A stretch of 15,934 nt of DNA from an uncultured Veillonella sp. (GTDB taxonomy: Bacteria; Bacillota; Negativicutes; Veillonellales; Veillonellaceae), in contig NZ_CAKQFJ010000038.1 of NCBI RefSeq assembly GCF_934230905.1, forward strand, positions 1-15,934. The letters are read 5' to 3'. The notes beneath the pieces were generated by a model. The model was not told the DNA's origin. It made no database searches and worked only from the letters and a program-made list of their open reading frames with translations. Below are positions 1 to 8,169 of this stretch, in pieces. The first letter of the stretch is position 1, and every line of letters begins with the position of its first letter. Both the position numbers and the translations under genes were made by a program.

Positions 1-3000
1 GCATGCATTTCTTCATATGCTACTGGAACAACTTTTGTAAATCTATTTACAAAATTATTCCAATTTTCTAGAATATGACGACCTTTAGCAGAGTTAGTAT
101 GCAATACGTGTTGCTCTACTAATTCTTTAATGCGTTTAAGATCATCATTATTGACAGGTCGTAATTCAACTAGACCTTTGTTTACATAACGTTCATCACA
201 GTCGAGAATATATGCATAGCCACCGGACATACCTGCTGCAAAGTTACGACCAATTTTGCCAAGTACGAGAACCTCGCCACCAGTCATGTATTCACAGCCA
301 TGATCGCCTACTCCTTCTACAACAGCAGTAATACCACTATTACGAACGGCAAACCGTTCACCAGCTACACCATTAATATAGGATTTACCAGATGTAGCAC
401 CATAGAATGCAACGTTACCGATAAGGATATTTTCATCAGCTTCAAAGATAGATTTCTTAGGAGGATAAACAACGATGGTACCGCCAGATAAACCTTTACC
501 GAGGTAGTCATTCGCATCCCCTTCGAGTTCTAATGTCATACCTTTTGGAATGAAAGCACCAAAGGATTGACCTGCAGAACCTTCAAAGTTCAACTTAATT
601 GTGTTATCTGGAAGTCCGCTTTCACCATAACGACGTGTTACCTCAGACCCAACCAATGTACCTACTACACGGTTAATATTGTTAATAGCCAATTTAGCGC
701 GAATAGGTTTTTGATCTTCTATAGCAGGACGGCACATACGCAAGAGTTTAGACATATCCAATGTGCGTTCCAATTCATGATCTTGATCAGTCGTATGCAT
801 ATGACCAACAGATGCATCGATATATGGATGGAACAAAATGCGTTTTAAATCAACACGGGACAACTTGAAGTTATCATCTTGAGATTTTTGACGGACAAGA
901 TCAATACGACCAACGAGTTCAGCTACAGAACGAATACCTAAGCGAGCCATGATTTCACGCAATTCACGAGCAATGAAAATCATAAGATTTTCTACATATT
1001 CAGGTTTACCATTGAAACGAGCACGCAATTTTTCATCTTGTGTAGCTACGCCATAAGGACATGTGTTGAGGTTACATACACGAGCCATTTTACAGCCTAC
1101 TGCTACAAGTGGTAATGTACCGAAACCGAACAACTCAGCACCGAGCATGGCTGCAACAGCTACATCAAAACCAGTCATCAATTTAGAGTCTACTTCTAAT
1201 TGAACACGATCACGCAAACGGTTGAGCATCAATGTTTGATGAGTTTCAGACAAGCCAAGTTCCCAAGGCACACCAGCGTGTTTTACAGATGTACGGCCAG
1301 CCGCACCTGTACCACCATCATAACCAGAAATCAAGATATTATCCGCTTTCGCTTTCGCAACACCAGCCGCGATAGTACCAACGCCAGCTTCGGATGTCAA
1401 TTTAACGGAAATACGAGCATCTTTATTAACGCATTTCAAATCATAAATCAATTCCGCCAAGTCTTCGATAGAATAAATATCATGATGTGGTGGAGGAGAT
1501 ACAAGTTCTACGCCTGGTGTAGAGTGACGAGCCTTACCAATTTCAGGATATACCTTTTTACCTGGTAATTGACCACCTTCACCTGGTTTAGCACCTTGTG
1601 CACACTTGATTTGCAATTCTTTTGCATGAAGCAAGTAGTTAGCAGTTACACCGAAACGACCGGATGCAATTTGTTTTACCTCGGAATTCATGCTATCTCC
1701 GTTAGGTAATGGTTTGAAACGTGCAGAATCTTCGCCACCTTCACCAGAGTTAGATGTAGAACCTAAACGATTCATAGCGATTGCAATAGTTTCATGTGCT
1801 TCTTTACTGATAGCGCCATAACTCATAGCGCCTGCCTTGAAACGTTTTACAATAGATTTTTCAGATTCCACCTCTTCAATAGGAATGCCGCCGCCAACAG
1901 GATAGTTCAATTCCATTAAAGAACGCAATGTAACGTGGTAATCATTGCGAATCGCTTTAGAATATTCCTTATATTTCGCATAATCTCCATTGATTAGAGA
2001 TTCTTGTAATAGCTCAATAGTCTTAGGATTGTATAAATGTTCTTCCCCATCTTTTACAGGACCATACCAACCGCCTGGTTCAAGAACAGATTCATTTTGT
2101 TTGAAAGCTCGATCAAAACGAGCCAATGCTTCTGTAGTAACACCATACAAACCAATACCACCAATGCGTGTTGGAGTATTTACGAAATATTTATTAATAA
2201 AATCAGAGTTAAGACCTAATGCTTCAAAGATTTGAGCACCATGATAGGAGCGAACAGTGGAGATACCCATTTTGGACATAACCTTCATGATGCCACCAAC
2301 AGCAGCTTTTATGTAGTTTTGTTCAGCTTTTTCTAATGTAATATCACCAAGACGTTTTCGTGCGTGTAAATCTTTTACTGTTTCAAAGGCTAAATAAGGA
2401 TTAATAGCAGTGACACCATAACCAATCAATGTACAGAAATGATGTACCTCACGAGGCTCACCAGATTCAAGAATCAAACCAATTTCTGTACGCAATACTT
2501 TGCGAATCAAATGATTATGAACCGCTGCAACTGCTAATAATGCAGGGATTGGTGCATGATGTTCATCAACACCACGGTCGGATAAAATCAATACATTTTG
2601 CTCTGTACGTGCTGCTTCTTCCGCTTTTTCACACAATTCCTTAAGTGCTTCACGCATGCCTTCCACACCCTTGGATGGATCAAAGAGAATTGGCAATGTG
2701 ACGGATTTCATACGACGACAAGACAATGCTTTGATGGATGCCAAGTCTTTATTTGTAATGATAGGCGTACGCATAGACAATGCATAAGTACCTGTCTTAT
2801 TAGGATCTGTTAAGTTACCAGAATTACCAAGCATTACACGTGTAGATGTAACCATTTCTTCACGAATGGAATCGATAGGAGGATTGGTTACTTGTGCAAA
2901 CATTTGCTTAAAGTAGTTATATAACAGTTGTGGCTTTTCAGAGAGAATTGCTAACGGTGCATCAGCCCCCATTGCGCCTACAGGATCTTTACCATCCTTT

Positions 3001-4502
3001 GCCATAGGCACAATCATACGAACCATATCTTCTTGGGTATAGCCAAATGCTTGTTGTTGCTTAAATAAATCATCTACAGATGGGATATCGCTTTCATCAG
3101 CTTGTGTAATTTCAGACAAGTGAATAACGTGTTCTTTCACCCATTCATGATAAGGCAATTCCGTAGCAATTCGTTGCTTAATTTCATCATCGGAAATAAT
3201 ACGTTGTTCTGCTGTATCAATGAGGAGCATTTTCCCCGGTTCCAAACGACCTTTAGCACGAATATTTTCTGCATCTTCATTTACAACACCAACTTCAGAT
3301 GCCATGATAACACGGTCATCAGTTGTGACATAGTAACGAGCAGGACGTAAACCATTACGGTCAAGAACACCACCAATAACTGTACCATCAGTAAAGCCCA
3401 TCGCAGCAGGTCCATCCCATGGTTCCATCATAAAGCTATTGAACTCATAGAAATCATGTTTTTCTTGGCTCATAAGATTATTACGTTCCCAAGGTTCAGG
3501 AATCATCATCATAATAGCATGAGGCAAAGAACGACCTGTCATATGCAAGAATTCCAATGTATTATCGAACATAGCAGAATCAGAACCACTATCGTCTACT
3601 ACAGGGAATACCTTTTTAATATCTGGGAAAAACGGAGATTCCGCTTTACCTTCACGAGCATTGATCCAGTTTACGTTACCACGAATTGTGTTAATTTCAC
3701 CATTATGAACTAGGAAACGGTTAGGATGTGCCCGAGCCCAGCTTGGGAATGTATTCGTACTAAAACGAGAATGTACCATGGCAAGAGCAGATGTAAAATC
3801 AAGATCGCTCAAGTCTAGATAAAAATCACGTAATTGACCAGGAGTTAACATGCCTTTATAAACAATTGTTTTAGAGGACAAAGATGCAATATAGAAATCG
3901 CTAGATAACTCTTTACTCAAAGGTATAATGCGTTTTTCTGCCAATTTACGAATAATATATAATTTACGTTCAAACTCTTCGCTATTTGTTACATCAGGAC
4001 CTTTTCCGATTAGAATCTGAATCATCCAAGGGCGAATGGCAGCTGCTTCTTTACCAACTTTAGTGCCATCTACCGGTACTTCACGCCAACCAAGAACAAT
4101 TTGGCCTTCTTCTCGTACAACTTCCTCAAAAATACGTTTTTGCTCATTACGAAGACTTTCATATTTGTGTGCAAAAACCATACCCACACCGTATTCGCCT
4201 GCTGCCGGCAAATTAATGCCTAACACTTCGCATTCACGTTTAAAAAATTCATGTGGAATTTGAACTAAAATACCTGCGCCATCACCGGTATCCTTATCTG
4301 CACCAGCACCACCACGATGTTCAAGACGCTCTAAAATACGCAAGCCATCATCGATGATATCATGGGATTTTTTGCCTTTAATATTTACGACAAAACCCAT
4401 ACCACAGGCATCTTTTTCAAATTGGCTACTATACATGCCATTTGCTTCGAGTCTAGCCTGATCTAAACGTTGTTGTTTAATAACGCTACCATTCATCTCC
4501 AT
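1..4502 (-). CDS. gltB: Glutamate synthase large subunit (3' end cut by window)
   Basis: Makes two glutamates from glutamine and 2-oxoglutarate in the cytoplasm, normally with a small GltD subunit that would lie beyond the left edge. The frame is open for about 1500 codons. The start ATG at 4502 has AAGGAG ten bases upstream (4513-4518). Residue 33 is the Cys of CGMGF, the N-terminal nucleophile of the class II glutamine amidotransferase domain after removal of a 32-residue propeptide. A central domain, an FMN-binding synthase domain (with KPGEGGQLPG and SPPPHHDIYS) and a C-terminal GXGXG-type domain follow. Cys1137, Cys1143 and Cys1148 in GCKMARVCNLNTCPYGVAT form the expected C-x5-C-x4-C ligands of the 3Fe-4S cluster. 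The last visible residues (KVVPVAYEEMH) look like the family's C-terminus, so probably only a handful to some tens of residues are missing. Whether it uses NADPH or ferredoxin cannot be told here. Confidence 0.96.
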   Translation of the reverse strand, partial: MEMNGSVIKQQRLDQARLEANGMYSSQFEKDACGMGFVVNIKGKKSHDIIDDGLRILERLEHRGGAGADKDTGDGAGILVQIPHEFFKRECEVLGINLPAAGEYGVGMVFAHKYESLRNEQKRIFEEVVREEGQIVLGWREVPVDGTKVGKEAAAIRPWMIQILIGKGPDVTNSEEFERKLYIIRKLAEKRIIPLSKELSSDFYIASLSSKTIVYKGMLTPGQLRDFYLDLSDLDFTSALAMVHSRFSTNTFPSWARAHPNRFLVHNGEINTIRGNVNWINAREGKAESPFFPDIKKVFPVVDDSGSDSAMFDNTLEFLHMTGRSLPHAIMMMIPEPWERNNLMSQEKHDFYEFNSFMMEPWDGPAAMGFTDGTVIGGVLDRNGLRPARYYVTTDDRVIMASEVGVVNEDAENIRAKGRLEPGKMLLIDTAEQRIISDDEIKQRIATELPYHEWVKEHVIHLSEITQADESDIPSVDDLFKQQQAFGYTQEDMVRMIVPMAKDGKDPVGAMGADAPLAILSEKPQLLYNYFKQMFAQVTNPPIDSIREEMVTSTRVMLGNSGNLTDPNKTGTYALSMRTPIITNKDLASIKALSCRRMKSVTLPILFDPSKGVEGMREALKELCEKAEEAARTEQNVLILSDRGVDEHHAPIPALLAVAAVHNHLIRKVLRTEIGLILESGEPREVHHFCTLIGYGVTAINPYLAFETVKDLHARKRLGDITLEKAEQNYIKAAVGGIMKVMSKMGISTVRSYHGAQIFEALGLNSDFINKYFVNTPTRIGGIGLYGVTTEALARFDRAFKQNESVLEPGGWYGPVKDGEEHLYNPKTIELLQESLINGDYAKYKEYSKAIRNDYHVTLRSLMELNYPVGGGIPIEEVESEKSIVKRFKAGAMSYGAISKEAHETIAIAMNRLGSTSNSGEGGEDSARFKPLPNGDSMNSEVKQIASGRFGVTANYLLHAKELQIKCAQGAKPGEGGQLPGKKVYPEIGKARHSTPGVELVSPPPHHDIYSIEDLAELIYDLKCVNKDARISVKLTSEAGVGTIAAGVAKAKADNILISGYDGGTGAAGRTSVKHAGVPWELGLSETHQTLMLNRLRDRVQLEVDSKLMTGFDVAVAAMLGAELFGFGTLPLVAVGCKMARVCNLNTCPYGVATQDEKLRARFNGKPEYVENLMIFIARELREIMARLGIRSVAELVGRIDLVRQKSQDDNFKLSRVDLKRILFHPYIDASVGHMHTTDQDHELERTLDMSKLLRMCRPAIEDQKPIRAKLAINNINRVVGTLVGSEVTRRYGESGLPDNTIKLNFEGSAGQSFGAFIPKGMTLELEGDANDYLGKGLSGGTIVVYPPKKSIFEADENILIGNVAFYGATSGKSYINGVAGERFAVRNSGITAVVEGVGDHGCEYMTGGEVLVLGKIGRNFAAGMSGGYAYILDCDERYVNKGLVELRPVNNDDLKRIKELVEQHVLHTNSAKGRHILENWNNFVNRFTKVVPVAYEEMH

Positions 4503-4607
4503 AGCTTTTGTACTCCTTCTCATATCACTTGATGTTTCATAAAAGTCTATACATCATAATATAGGCTTTGTGAAAGTTACTACCATTTCAATATTCATAT
4601 AAAATTT

Positions 4608-4623
4608 AAATTCTATAGAATTT
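4608..4623. promoter_or_regulatory. 16-bp perfect palindrome in gltB leader, possible operator
   Basis: AAATTCTATAGAATTT is its own reverse complement. It lies just downstream of the candidate gltB transcription start. The motif GTCTATACA occurs as a direct repeat on the plus strand at 4627-4635 and again at 4545-4553, 82 bases apart, also in the leader. This is the sort of arrangement a repressor or activator of nitrogen metabolism could use, but no known consensus was recognised, and AT-rich palindromes can arise by chance. Confidence 0.3.
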
Positions 4624-4636
4624 GATGTCTATACAC

Positions 4637-4666
4637 AGTATACCAAAGTCCACTGTAATTTGATAA
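4637..4666 (-). promoter_or_regulatory. Candidate gltB promoter
   Basis: On the minus strand a -35-like TTATCA (4661-4666) is followed after 18 bases by TATACT (4637-4642). The -10 is preceded by TG one base away, making an extended -10. It would give a leader of about 125 bases before the gltB ATG. The -35 is weak, so the call rests mainly on the extended -10. Confidence 0.45.
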
Positions 4667-4672
4667 TATAAA

Positions 4673-4694
4673 TACCGCAACCTAAGTTGCGGTA
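4673..4694 (-). terminator. Hairpin upstream of the gltB promoter, likely terminator
   Basis: A perfect 9-bp stem TACCGCAAC/GTTGCGGTA with a 4-base loop. Reading leftwards on the minus strand it is followed by TTTATATT, an imperfect T-run. It is the second inverted repeat after hemQ and sits immediately upstream of the proposed gltB -35, so it would insulate gltB from heme-operon read-through. Confidence 0.5.
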
Positions 4695-4742
4695 AAATCA
4701 TAACCATATGCGTATTTTGTATACATGATTCACTATACTAAA

Positions 4743-4821
4743 AATGGGTGTTAAAAATTTGGAGCTAGTCACTTCAAGTTCCCTTTAGGAATACGTAACA
4801 TCAAAAATTTTAACACCCATT
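4743..4821 (-). terminator. Long-stem inverted repeat after hemQ
   Basis: AATGGGTGTTAAAA (4743-4756) pairs perfectly over 14 bp with TTTTAACACCCATT (4808-4821). The loop is 51 bases and may fold further: on the minus strand GTTAC can pair with GTGAC, and TTCC with GGAA inside that. The minus-strand transcript of the heme operon would end the stem with a run of five T, which fits termination 33 bases after the hemQ stop. The loop is far larger than in a usual terminator, so a small structured element or palindromic repeat unit is also possible. Confidence 0.45.
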
Positions 4822-4853
4822 ATTTTTACGTAATAAACAGTCTGCTATTCAAA

Positions 4854-5585
4854 TTAAGCAAAAATATCTGCTAAACGATCTTCATCAATTAACGTTCCTA
4901 CATAGAAATCGCTAAAGATTCCATATCTTGCGCTAGCTTCTTCAAATCGCATATCGTAAACAATTTTCTTAAATTGGATATCGTCATCACTAAAAATAGT
5001 AACGCCCCATTCCCAATCGTCAAGGCCCACACCACCTGTGGTGTATTCAGACAATACCTCTAAATAAGGTCTACCTGTGATGCCATGCTCACGCATCATA
5101 CGACCGCGTTCTTCTGGAGGCAACATATACCAATTATCATTGCCTTCACGTTTCTTCGTCATATTATAAAAACAAATATATTTATCCTTTGGTACAGTTG
5201 GATACAATTTCGCATCCACTTCAGGCGTATCAAGCTTAGCTTTCACATATGCACTAACCTCTGTTACAGACGTATACGAATAGGTTTGAACAAGCACAGA
5301 CGCAATCGTTAAACGACGGAATTTGCGTTCCCATTTCGCCAAATCCTCAAGAGAGGGCGCCAAAATCCACAATAAAAGATCACCCTTATAACCATTCACA
5401 TCATAAAACGCATAACTTCCCTCTTGGGCTTGATGCATGGACTCCAACTCAGCTAAAAAACCTTTTAACTCTGCACGAGCCTCCTCTTTTTCAGCCTCCT
5501 CAAAACAATTCCACGCACTAAAATCCATGGAAAATACCATATGTTGACTATGCCAACCCTCTACTGTAGGAATTGCCTTACCCAT
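4854..5585 (-). CDS. hemQ: Coproheme decarboxylase HemQ
   Basis: Last step of the coproporphyrin-dependent pathway: it removes two propionate carboxyls from iron-coproporphyrin III with peroxide to give heme b, in the cytoplasm. The protein is 243 residues, in the chlorite-dismutase fold. Tyr140 in FYNMTKKRE matches the catalytic tyrosine and His167 in MREHGITGR matches the proximal heme ligand. The stretch GLDDWEWGVTIFSDD and the MRFEEASARYG motif are typical of Firmicute HemQ. The ATG at 5585 is chosen because AAAAGGAGTG lies just upstream and MGKAIPTVEGW aligns with the family start; an in-frame extension to 5645 would add 20 hydrophobic residues of AT-rich leader. It is separated from hemY by 190 bases, unlike the tight spacing of the other heme genes, and may have its own promoter. 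Confidence 0.95.
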   Translation of the reverse strand: MGKAIPTVEGWHSQHMVFSMDFSAWNCFEEAEKEEARAELKGFLAELESMHQAQEGSYAFYDVNGYKGDLLLWILAPSLEDLAKWERKFRRLTIASVLVQTYSYTSVTEVSAYVKAKLDTPEVDAKLYPTVPKDKYICFYNMTKKREGNDNWYMLPPEERGRMMREHGITGRPYLEVLSEYTTGGVGLDDWEWGVTIFSDDDIQFKKIVYDMRFEEASARYGIFSDFYVGTLIDEDRLADIFA

Positions 5586-5609
5586 AAGATCACTCCTTTT
5601 CACATAAAA

Positions 5610-5638
5610 TATATAAAAAACACGATTCACAATTACAA
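5610..5638 (-). promoter_or_regulatory. Possible hemQ promoter
   Basis: In a very AT-rich segment, minus-strand TTGTAA (5633-5638) and TATATA (5610-5615) are 17 bases apart, placing a start roughly 18 bases before the hemQ ATG. Each hexamer matches the consensus at only four of six positions. The long gap to hemY makes an internal promoter reasonable. Confidence 0.35.
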
Positions 5639-5650
5639 AAATCAATTACA

Positions 5651-5775
5651 TAAGTCGAGGCCCTAGACCGAAGACCGTTAAGCTAGCTGGAGCTGAAGGA
5701 GGATTATCCATCACCGGCAACGTAGTACTCATGCCAACAGCCTACTGAAACCCATCCAGAACCGGCCACGTAAGA
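5651..5775. repeat. GC-rich spacer with an internal imperfect direct repeat
   Basis: Between hemY and the hemQ promoter lies about 120 bases with 54% G+C (65 of 120 counted, 5651-5770), against a very AT-rich segment on its right-hand neighbour 5586-5650. CCATCACCGGCAACGTA (5708-5724) recurs with a 4-base difference in spacing as CCATC-CAGA-ACCGGCCACGTA (5752-5772). No tRNA or clear terminator was recognised. A 28-codon frame on the minus strand (5646-5732) contains LTVFGLGP, reminiscent of the start of tetrapyrrole methylases, but has no ribosome binding site. It may be gene debris or a dispersed repeat. Confidence 0.4.
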
Positions 5776-7290
5776 TTATCTAGACAACCGCTGCACAAGT
5801 TCCTTAGCCTGTTTTACCCCATCTGGAATTCCAATTCCATCAAAAGGTGTCCCTATCAAATACAAATTAGGGTACTGTTTTTTTACATGCTCCCGAACAG
5901 CAGTAATAGCAGCACGATGCCCAACATTGTACTGAGGCATACAATGGATTAAACGATTAATCTTAATCCATTCTGGACTAGCTTTGAAGCCCATAATCCG
6001 TTGAATCTCTTTAAGCGCTAAGCCTGAAAGCTCTTCATCACTATACCGTTCTACTACATCATTACCAGGTTTACCGATAAAAACACGAAGAATAATTTTA
6101 TCATCAGGTGTTGTTTGCGGCCATTTTTGATTCAAAATAGTACAAGCAGTTAATGGTGTATCTGTTTTACGAGTAATCAACAAACCAGAACCTGTAAGTT
6201 GACCATCAAATGTTGCTTTGTCAAAAGCCATGATCGCAATAGCGCAGCTAGATTGCTCCATATTACGTACGCCATCAAACCCATCATCGCCGATAAACCA
6301 ATCTTTATATGTGGCTGGTGGCGTAGAAATAATTAACATATCTGATGTATTTTGCTCTCCATTTACATCATATTGATACCCTGCATCTACACGAGATATA
6401 TTCTGTACAAGAGCACTAGTTATTAATGTAACATTAGATGGCATTTGCTCTACAATAGCGTTGACTACACTTTCAAGACCACCTGTTAATTGGCGAAACA
6501 TTCCCGATTGTGCTGCAGTTCCTTTTGCTGCTTTAAGATTTCCACTGTTTGATTTTACACCAGATTGTTTTTTATCAAACTGAGCATCAGTCATTGCCTC
6601 TTTTCCTGCACGAGGCACATCGCCTTCATTGACGGCACCTCTGGCACCTTTAGAAACTCCAGCCTTTTGATGACTCATTTTAGCTGCAATCATCCCTTTA
6701 ACCATATTGCCATATTTTTGTTCTACTTGAATGAAATGAGGAAATGTAGACAGCAAACTAATTTTATAAATATCACCGCCATAAATTCCTGCCAACAATG
6801 GTTCTATAAGTTTATCCATCATTTCTTGGCCTAAATGATAGCGAAAAAAATGGCCAATTGATACATCCCCATGTACATCCAAAGGATACGGTTTTTTAAA
6901 ATAATCAAGACCCGCTCGCAATTTTCCCATCCAGGAAATTAAAGTAGCTTTCACAAAAGGCATCATTTCTGTAGGAACGCCCATAATAGAGCCACCTGGA
7001 ATCGGATGAATTGTACCACGGTCATACACATAAGCTTGCCCTGTTTCATTTGAAACAAGAGTATCCACTAACCCAAGGTCAGTGATAAGATCAGTCATTT
7101 CAGTTTTTCTGCCTAAATACGAATCAGGACCAAGTTCAACAACAAAATTATCTACTTGCTGTGTTTGAATTTTACCACCAAATCGAGGAGCCTGTTCATA
7201 TAATTGTATCTGCCAATCTGGTTTAGCCTGACCTAAATAATAGGCTACAGCAAGCCCCGTAAGGCCACCGCCAACAATTGTTACCTTCAC
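5776..7290 (-). CDS. hemY: Coproporphyrinogen III oxidase (HemY/CgoX type)
   Basis: FAD enzyme that oxidises coproporphyrinogen III to coproporphyrin III (in other lineages the same family oxidises protoporphyrinogen IX); often annotated hemG. The protein is 504 residues. The N-terminal dinucleotide fold has GGGLTG (7-12), Glu32 for the ADP-ribose, and RFGGK (36-40); the C-terminal FAD motif is GTPFDGIGIPDG (480-491). The family is usually about 460-470 residues. The extra length is a Lys/Gly/Ala/Ser-rich, probably disordered insert at about 206-262, in a loop before the conserved MFRQLTGGLESVV. The start is GTG, sharing GTGA with the hemH stop and preceded by AAAGG about nine bases away, so translation is coupled to hemH. 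An HemQ gene downstream supports the coproporphyrin reading of its role. Confidence 0.93.
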   Translation of the reverse strand: MKVTIVGGGLTGLAVAYYLGQAKPDWQIQLYEQAPRFGGKIQTQQVDNFVVELGPDSYLGRKTEMTDLITDLGLVDTLVSNETGQAYVYDRGTIHPIPGGSIMGVPTEMMPFVKATLISWMGKLRAGLDYFKKPYPLDVHGDVSIGHFFRYHLGQEMMDKLIEPLLAGIYGGDIYKISLLSTFPHFIQVEQKYGNMVKGMIAAKMSHQKAGVSKGARGAVNEGDVPRAGKEAMTDAQFDKKQSGVKSNSGNLKAAKGTAAQSGMFRQLTGGLESVVNAIVEQMPSNVTLITSALVQNISRVDAGYQYDVNGEQNTSDMLIISTPPATYKDWFIGDDGFDGVRNMEQSSCAIAIMAFDKATFDGQLTGSGLLITRKTDTPLTACTILNQKWPQTTPDDKIILRVFIGKPGNDVVERYSDEELSGLALKEIQRIMGFKASPEWIKINRLIHCMPQYNVGHRAAITAVREHVKKQYPNLYLIGTPFDGIGIPDGVKQAKELVQRLSR

Positions 7291-8168
7291 TTATTAATCC
7301 TTTCTTGTATAGCCTGTGCCATTCCCTCCATAAATAGAAGATTGCTATTTGGCATAGGCAAACGTTCATATGTAGCCCCAGCATTCTCAACGATGTTACG
7401 ACAAACAATATCATTGTCATATAAAATTTCAACATGATCGCTAACAAATCCAAAGGGGATACATATAATTCGTTTAGCTCCCTCTGAAAGAGCCTTTTCA
7501 ATTACACTTTCAATGGTAGGGCCTAACCATTCACCATAGGAGGGCGCACTTTGCCATGCCATATACCAGTGATTAAGACCTAGTGTTTTTACAATTTTGT
7601 GTAATGCTAATATAACTTCATCTTCATAGTTTCCAACCGTCGAAGTAGGCACACTATGGGCCGAGAAAATACAAACCGTATCAGATTCTAGTGGGTGAGC
7701 AGCCTTCAATTGAGAGCACCAATAGGCGAAAAATTGCGGTGTATCCCACCAAGATTGAATGCTTTCATAAGATATATTGGGATATGCTTGTAATATAGAT
7801 TGTAATTTTCGTTCATAAGAGCCCGTACCAACTTGAGAATAAAAAGGGGACGTAACAATAGTTAAAATAGATGTATACCCTGCAGCAACTATATCTGCTA
7901 CAGTGTGTTCCATACTATTAGGCATATGAAGATATGCCAAATATATAGAGTCTATCCCCAATAAATTTTCAAGAATCTGTTTCTGTTGTTCTCCCATCGT
8001 TTGCAAGGTCACATTATCCCATTGACCAATAGCATCATAACGCAAAGTTAATGCCACTAGTTCTCGTTCTGTCGGGACCTTTCCACGTCTAATACTAGTC
8101 AGGTATGGTAGTAAATCAGATGGCTGTCGAGGTGTACCAAAAGACAATACCAATATCGCTTGCTTCAT
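7287..8168 (-). CDS. hemH: Coproporphyrin III ferrochelatase (CpfC)
   Basis: Inserts ferrous iron into coproporphyrin III, giving coproheme for HemQ. The protein is 293 residues, slightly short of the usual 310. His171 in FSAHSVP and Glu247 in GFVSDHVEILYDND are the catalytic pair, and SIRRGK plus SWWDTPQF match the Firmicute class. The start at 8168 gives MKQAILVLSFGTP, the normal family N-terminus; a longer frame to 8216 would sit inside hemE and is not needed. The hemE TAA and this ATG are separated by one base (TAATATG), and no good Shine-Dalgarno is seen, so translation probably depends on ribosomes leaving hemE. Odd point: the Tyr before GTP in Bacillus ferrochelatase (AYGTP) is Phe10 here. 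Confidence 0.94.
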   Translation of the reverse strand: MKQAILVLSFGTPRQPSDLLPYLTSIRRGKVPTERELVALTLRYDAIGQWDNVTLQTMGEQQKQILENLLGIDSIYLAYLHMPNSMEHTVADIVAAGYTSILTIVTSPFYSQVGTGSYERKLQSILQAYPNISYESIQSWWDTPQFFAYWCSQLKAAHPLESDTVCIFSAHSVPTSTVGNYEDEVILALHKIVKTLGLNHWYMAWQSAPSYGEWLGPTIESVIEKALSEGAKRIICIPFGFVSDHVEILYDNDIVCRNIVENAGATYERLPMPNSNLLFMEGMAQAIQERINK

Positions 8169-8169
8169 A

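Noticed and set aside
1200..4263. Small plus-strand reading frames across gltB
   Set aside because: They are antisense shadows of a well-conserved gene, with no ribosome binding sites or recognisable domains.
5586..5645. In-frame extension of hemQ upstream to 5645
   Set aside because: It has no ribosome binding site, is AT-rich promoter-like DNA, and the ATG at 5585 has AAAAGGAG and the family N-terminus.
5680..5690. AGCTAGCT shared with the CTAGCTAG core of the bioB terminator
   Set aside because: Eight-base palindromes of this kind recur by chance; no longer similarity extends from them.
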